The notes beneath the pieces are model-generated. The model searched no databases, was not told the origin of the DNA, and saw only the letters and a program-made list of their open reading frames with translations. Positions 60,362 to 64,000 of a DNA stretch of 64,000 nt are shown here, in pieces (position 1 is the first letter of the stretch; each line of letters starts with the position of its first letter). The position numbers and the translations under genes are program-made. Source of the DNA: a virus. The stretch covers positions 124,001 through 188,000 of IMG/VR virus record IMGVR_UViG_3300028374_000002; one strand, 5' to 3'.

Positions 60362-61030
60362 ATGAAACACATAAAACCTTACAAAATATTTGAAAGCAAC
60401 AGTCCTAACTTCCCAACTACAAGAGAAGGTGTTATAGAAGCTTGTGAAAAGTGTTTAATAAATATCTACACTATCAATGATGATTTAAGCATCGATGTTG
60501 GTGATGATGTTTTTTTAACTAATAGAAGCTTAGAGTATCTACCACTTAAATTTAACCATGTGAAAGGTTCTTTTATATGTAGCTTTAATGAATTAAAAAC
60601 ATTGGAGGGTAGTCCACAAACATTAGGTGGACAGTTTGATTGCTGTCATAATAAACTAAAGACATTGGAGGGTAGTCCACAAACAGTAGATGGTAACTTT
60701 AATTGTTCTGCTAATATTCTAATGACATTAGAAGGTAGTCCAAAAACAATAAATGGTGATTTTGATTGTTTTGATAATGATTTAACTGATTTAGAATATT
60801 TCCCAGAAGTAAATGGGGAAATATTTTTAGGGATTAATAAAATAAGTCATTTAGTACATAGCTTTATCAAAAATGCTGATAGCTTTATGATAGAAGATTT
60901 TAATGATTATGAGATAGTTAGAAACAGAGACACTGTTATGTTAGATAGATTACAAACATTCATAAGGGATAACGATTTAGAGATGCCTGACTTAGAACCC
61001 ATTAAAAACCACTATAAAATAATAGAATAG
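60362..61030 (+). CDS. Leucine-rich-repeat-like paralogue 3
   Basis: 222 residues with leader MKHIKPYKIFESNS and three main repeats (LEGSPQTLGGQFDC, LEGSPQTVDGNFNC, LEGSPKTINGDFDC). It has the constant C-terminal block EIVRNRDTVMLDRLQTFIRD. The repeat surface positions vary while leader and tail are nearly invariant, pointing to exchange of repeat segments among paralogues. Confidence 0.8.
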   Translation: MKHIKPYKIFESNSPNFPTTREGVIEACEKCLINIYTINDDLSIDVGDDVFLTNRSLEYLPLKFNHVKGSFICSFNELKTLEGSPQTLGGQFDCCHNKLKTLEGSPQTVDGNFNCSANILMTLEGSPKTINGDFDCFDNDLTDLEYFPEVNGEIFLGINKISHLVHSFIKNADSFMIEDFNDYEIVRNRDTVMLDRLQTFIRDNDLEMPDLEPIKNHYKIIE

Positions 61031-61032
61031 AA

Positions 61033-61701
61033 ATGAAACATATAAAACCTTACAAAATATTTGAAAGCAACAGTCCTAACTTCCCAACTACAAGAGAGGA
61101 AGTTATAGAAGTTTGTAAAAAATATGATATAGAGAACTATACTATTAATGATGATTTAAGTATTGATGTTGATCATAACGTTATTTTAAATTTTAAAAGG
61201 TTAGAATATTTACCACTTAAATTTAATTATGTGAGTGGTGGTTTTAGTTGTCACCACAATAAACTAAAAACATTAAAAGGTAGTCCACAAACAGTAGGTG
61301 GTTTTTTTGAATGCTCTTTTAATTATTTAGAATCACTAGAAGGTTGTCCACAAACAGTAGGTGGTTATTTTATGTGTTATGATAACGAATTAAGAACACT
61401 AGAAGGTAGTCCACAAAAAATAGATGGTGATTTTAATTGTGGTGATAATTATTTAACTGATTTAGAACATTTCCCAGAAGTAAGTGGTGGTATATACATA
61501 AATACAAACCCAGTAAATTTACTAGTATATACCTTTATCAAAAATGCTGATAGCTTTATGATAGAAGACTTTATAGACTATGAGATAATTAGGAACAGAG
61601 ATACTGTTATGTTAGATAGGCTTCAAACATTCATAGAAGGATTTGATTTAGAAATACCTGACTTAGAAAAAATTAAAGAACACTATAAAATAATAGAATA
61701 A
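61033..61701 (+). CDS. Leucine-rich-repeat-like paralogue 4
   Basis: 222 residues; leader MKHIKPYKIFESNS, repeats LKGSPQTVGGFFEC, LEGCPQTVGGYFMC and LEGSPQKIDGDFNC, then the constant tail with a small change (DYEIIRNRDTVML, FIEGFDLEIPDL). Its 5' half is very close to the copy beginning at 61704 over the SGxFSCHHNKLKTLKG segment, a sign of gene conversion. Confidence 0.8.
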   Translation: MKHIKPYKIFESNSPNFPTTREEVIEVCKKYDIENYTINDDLSIDVDHNVILNFKRLEYLPLKFNYVSGGFSCHHNKLKTLKGSPQTVGGFFECSFNYLESLEGCPQTVGGYFMCYDNELRTLEGSPQKIDGDFNCGDNYLTDLEHFPEVSGGIYINTNPVNLLVYTFIKNADSFMIEDFIDYEIIRNRDTVMLDRLQTFIEGFDLEIPDLEKIKEHYKIIE

Positions 61702-61703
61702 AC

Positions 61704-62459
61704 ATGAAATATATAAAACCTTACAAAATATTCGAGAATGCTAGTCCTAACTTCCCAACTACAAGGGATGAAGTTATAGAAGTGTGTGAAAAGTATGAAA
61801 TAGAAAATTATACCATAAACGATGATTTAAGTATCGGTGTTGATGGTGATGTTCATTTATATAGTAAAAATTTAGAATACTTACCACTTAGATTTAGTTA
61901 TGTGAGTGGTGATTTTAGTTGTCACCACAATAAACTAAAAACATTAAAAGGTGGTCCACAAACAGTAGATGGTTATTTTTATTGCTTTAATAATAATTTA
62001 GAATCATTAGAAGGTTGTCCACAAACAGTAGGTGGGCGTTTTAATTGTTTTGAAAATGAACTAAAGACATTAGAAGGTAGTCCACAAACAGTAAATGGTG
62101 ATTTTAATTGCTTTAATAATAAACTAGAATCATTAGAAGGTAGTCCACAAACAGTAGGTGGGCATTTTAATTGTTCTTTTAATAAATTAACCGATTTAGA
62201 ATATTTTCCAGAAGTAAATGGTTCGGTAATTATATATGGAAATATAGTAAATTTATTAGTATATACATTTGTGGAAAATGCTAATACTTTCCTCATAGAA
62301 AATGCTAATGCTTTCCTCATAGAAGATTTTGTAGACTACGAGATAGTTAGAAACGGTGATACTGTTATGTTAGATAGATTACAAACTTTTATAAGAGATA
62401 ATAATCTAAGGATGCCTGAGTTAGAACCCATTAAAACCCACTATAAAATAATAGAATAG
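61704..62459 (+). CDS. Leucine-rich-repeat-like paralogue 5 (long)
   Basis: 251 residues with one extra 21-residue repeat and an 8-residue tandem duplication (ENANTFLI then ENANAFLI) before the IEDFVDYEIVRN block. The increase over paralogue 1 (29 = 21 + 8) is accounted for exactly. The leader is MKYIKPYKIFENAS. It ends 1 nt before the next, unrelated gene. Confidence 0.8.
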   Translation: MKYIKPYKIFENASPNFPTTRDEVIEVCEKYEIENYTINDDLSIGVDGDVHLYSKNLEYLPLRFSYVSGDFSCHHNKLKTLKGGPQTVDGYFYCFNNNLESLEGCPQTVGGRFNCFENELKTLEGSPQTVNGDFNCFNNKLESLEGSPQTVGGHFNCSFNKLTDLEYFPEVNGSVIIYGNIVNLLVYTFVENANTFLIENANAFLIEDFVDYEIVRNGDTVMLDRLQTFIRDNNLRMPELEPIKTHYKIIE

Positions 62460-62460
62460 T

Positions 62461-63183
62461 ATGAAACATATAAAATTATACGAAGAATATAACAGTACTA
62501 AGGAAGTAGTAGAAGAAGTAATTAAATATGAGGTAATATTTGATGTAGTTGATGTATCAAGCGACCCAGTTGCTAAGGAAGAATTTGATAATTATGAAGA
62601 TGCCTTAGCATATTATGAGAAAACATATGAATATGATGATGGTGTATATAGGACAAGAACTCATTCAAAAATGCTAGATGAAATAACATATTCTGTATCC
62701 TATGAATATGACAGTGATAATGAGGATAAAGACGATGTTGATGATGATGATAAAAATTGGGATATAATCGATACTGATAATATGGAGTCAGAAGAATATC
62801 GAATTAATGATGATTCTGAAAATGTTTTGGAACAGATTGAGGATTGGTTCAAAGAAAAATATGATTCAAATAGGACAAAATACCATGAGATAGATGTTTA
62901 TTACAATGATGATGACTATAAGACTATACAAATTAGGTTTTCTAATCACACAGAAAACATTATGAACAATGATAGATTCAGAAGTAAGGATTATTACATA
63001 TCAGTTGTTGTTTCTGATTATGATGTTACTGATAGCAGATTTGGTATGTCAAATAGTTTTGAGAGAAGGAATAACGAACATGAACTAAAATATGGTAGTA
63101 GTGATGATACTATACAAATGGAAATAGATATTGATTTTTTAATTAAAGAGTTAAAAGAGGAAATATTAGAAGACTTTGGATAG
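62461..63183 (+). CDS. Acidic protein sharing only the leader with the array
   Basis: A 240-residue protein beginning MKHIKLYEEYNSTKE, the same kind of leader, but with no repeats. It is rich in Asp, Glu and Tyr, with an acidic run DNEDKDDVDDDDKNW near residue 90 and mixed alpha/beta elsewhere (VIFDVVDVSSDP; HEIDVYYNDDDYKTIQIRFS). No domain recognised. That a leader is shared by an unrelated body supports a targeting role for the leader. Confidence 0.65.
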   Translation: MKHIKLYEEYNSTKEVVEEVIKYEVIFDVVDVSSDPVAKEEFDNYEDALAYYEKTYEYDDGVYRTRTHSKMLDEITYSVSYEYDSDNEDKDDVDDDDKNWDIIDTDNMESEEYRINDDSENVLEQIEDWFKEKYDSNRTKYHEIDVYYNDDDYKTIQIRFSNHTENIMNNDRFRSKDYYISVVVSDYDVTDSRFGMSNSFERRNNEHELKYGSSDDTIQMEIDIDFLIKELKEEILEDFG

Positions 63184-63206
63184 TAAATACATTACAAAAT
63201 AAGTAA

Positions 63207-63216
63207 TTAATATATA
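63207..63216 (+). promoter_or_regulatory. Late-type promoter motif TTAATATATA
   Basis: It ends 4 nt before the ATG of the deleted paralogue at 63221 and probably now drives the downstream paralogue at 63333. Confidence 0.55.
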
Positions 63217-63220
63217 CTTT

Positions 63221-63330
63221 ATGAAGCATATAAAACCTTATAAAAATATTAGACAGGTTACAAACATTTATAAGTGATAATGGTTTAGATATGCTGGATT
63301 TGAAAGAAATTAAAAAAAATAATAGAATAA
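63221..63330 (+). pseudogene. Internally deleted leucine-rich-repeat-like paralogue
   Basis: The first eight codons (MKHIKPYK) are joined to sequence matching the last 30 or so codons of the paralogues (LDRLQTFISDNGLDM then LDLKEIKK), in a shifted frame. All repeats are missing and reading from the ATG stops within about 16 codons. It keeps the promoter motif and lies 2 nt before the next intact copy. Confidence 0.8.
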
Positions 63331-63332
63331 AC

Positions 63333-64000
63333 ATGAAACATATAAAACCTTATAAGATATTCGAGAGCAATAGTCCTAACTTCCCAACCACAAGAGAGGA
63401 AGTTATACAAGTGTGTGAAAAGTATGAAATAGAAAACTACACTATTAATGATGATTTAAGCATTGATGTTGATGATAACGTTCATTTAGGTTTTAAAATG
63501 TTAGAATATTTACCTCTTAAATTTAATTATGTAAGTGGTGGTTTTGGTTGTTATGAAAATAAATTAATATCATTAGAAGGTAGTCCACAAATATTAGATG
63601 GTTCTTTTCTTTGTTTTGAAAATGAATTAAAATCGTTAGAAGGTAGTCCATCAGTAGTGAATGGTAATTTTATATGTTATGAAAATGAATTAGAATCATT
63701 AGAAGGTTGTCCACAAACAGTAGGTGGTGATTTTTCTTGTTCTGATAATAAATTAAAAGATTTAGAACACTTCCCAGAAGTAAATGGTATCATATCTATG
63801 AGGGGAAATCCATTAGATTTATTAGTACATACCTTTATCAAAAATGCTGATATCTTTATGATAGAAGACTTTACAGACTATGAAATAGTTAGAAACAGAG
63901 ATACTGTTATGTTAGATAGATTAGAAACTTTCATTAGAGATAATGATTTAAAAATGCCTGACTTAGAAGGTATTAAAAAACACTATAAAATAATAGAATA
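63333..64000 (+). CDS. Leucine-rich-repeat-like paralogue 6 (cut by window end)
   Basis: 222 codons are visible, ending HYKIIE and the first two bases of a stop codon, so it is complete apart from one base if the pattern of the other copies (TAG) holds. The leader is MKHIKPYKIFESNS; repeats are LEGSPQILDGSFLC, LEGSPSVVNGNFIC and LEGCPQTVGGDFSC; the C-terminal block is constant. The array may continue beyond the window. Confidence 0.8.
   Translation, partial: MKHIKPYKIFESNSPNFPTTREEVIQVCEKYEIENYTINDDLSIDVDDNVHLGFKMLEYLPLKFNYVSGGFGCYENKLISLEGSPQILDGSFLCFENELKSLEGSPSVVNGNFICYENELESLEGCPQTVGGDFSCSDNKLKDLEHFPEVNGIISMRGNPLDLLVHTFIKNADIFMIEDFTDYEIVRNRDTVMLDRLETFIRDNDLKMPDLEGIKKHYKIIE

Noticed and set aside
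1-64000. tRNA genes
   Set aside because: I scanned the intergenic gaps on both strands for acceptor-T-arm patterns with GTTCRANNC and found none; a covariance search would be needed for certainty.

Overview
The window is a piece of a large, AT-rich, T4-like tailed phage (myovirus) genome. It carries T4-type virion and replication genes: major capsid (gp23-like), prohead protease (gp21-like), portal (gp20-like), terminase large and probable small subunits, tail sheath (gp18-like), tail terminator/sheath stabiliser (gp15-like), baseplate wedge (gp25-like), head-completion nuclease (gp4-like), tail-collar fibre, UvsX recombinase, clamp loader (gp44-like), RuvC-like resolvase and the late sigma factor (gp55-like). 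Several promoters fit the Bacteroidota housekeeping consensus TTG-N17..20-TAnnTTTG. Shine-Dalgarno sequences are essentially absent and a secreted protein ends its signal in a Flavobacterium-like LYG/QD. The host is therefore probably a flavobacterium or other member of the Bacteroidota (inference).

Layout. 1-7.8 kb: fibre proteins, then small proteins with a shared MK-x-IK-x-F/Y..FES-type N-terminus, including a 681-residue protein with ankyrin repeats. 7.9-12.6 kb: RuvC, a membrane zinc-ribbon protein, UvsX, a NADAR protein, a candidate structured RNA of about 374 nt with a tmRNA-like layout, and a zinc peptidase. 12.6-23.2 kb: major capsid and a protease-scaffold fusion, bracketed by homing-type nucleases. 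23.2-32.4 kb: RNase R, portal, gp4, gp55 and two more nucleases. 32.5-42.6 kb: kinase-phosphatase, another nuclease between duplicated terminators, tail terminator, clamp loader, HNH, gp25, an isochorismatase-like protein, a spanin-like pair, a HAD protein and ClpS. 42.6-48.3 kb: terminase. 48.3-57.3 kb: small proteins, large acidic proteins and tail sheath. 57.4-64 kb: a nuclease, then a tandem array of leucine-rich-repeat-like paralogues that runs off the end.

The most striking system is the terminase large subunit. It is broken into two genes by an atypically split intein inserted inside the Walker A motif (GK/T), with a free-standing homing endonuclease gene lying between the intein halves. 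A second, contiguous LAGLIDADG intein sits at the nuclease-domain Asp-Asp motif. Counting these, about a dozen endonuclease modules occupy roughly a fifth of the window.

Two regulatory signals recur. One is TTAATATATA, ending usually exactly 4 nt before the start codon, probably a late promoter read by the gp55-like factor and predicting leaderless mRNAs. The other is the host-type promoter above. A recurring N-terminal motif and the 14-residue SEYIAEN repeats of the protease-scaffold fusion both resemble the T4 capsid-targeting and prohead-protease cleavage sequence, suggesting that many of the small proteins are packaged in the head.
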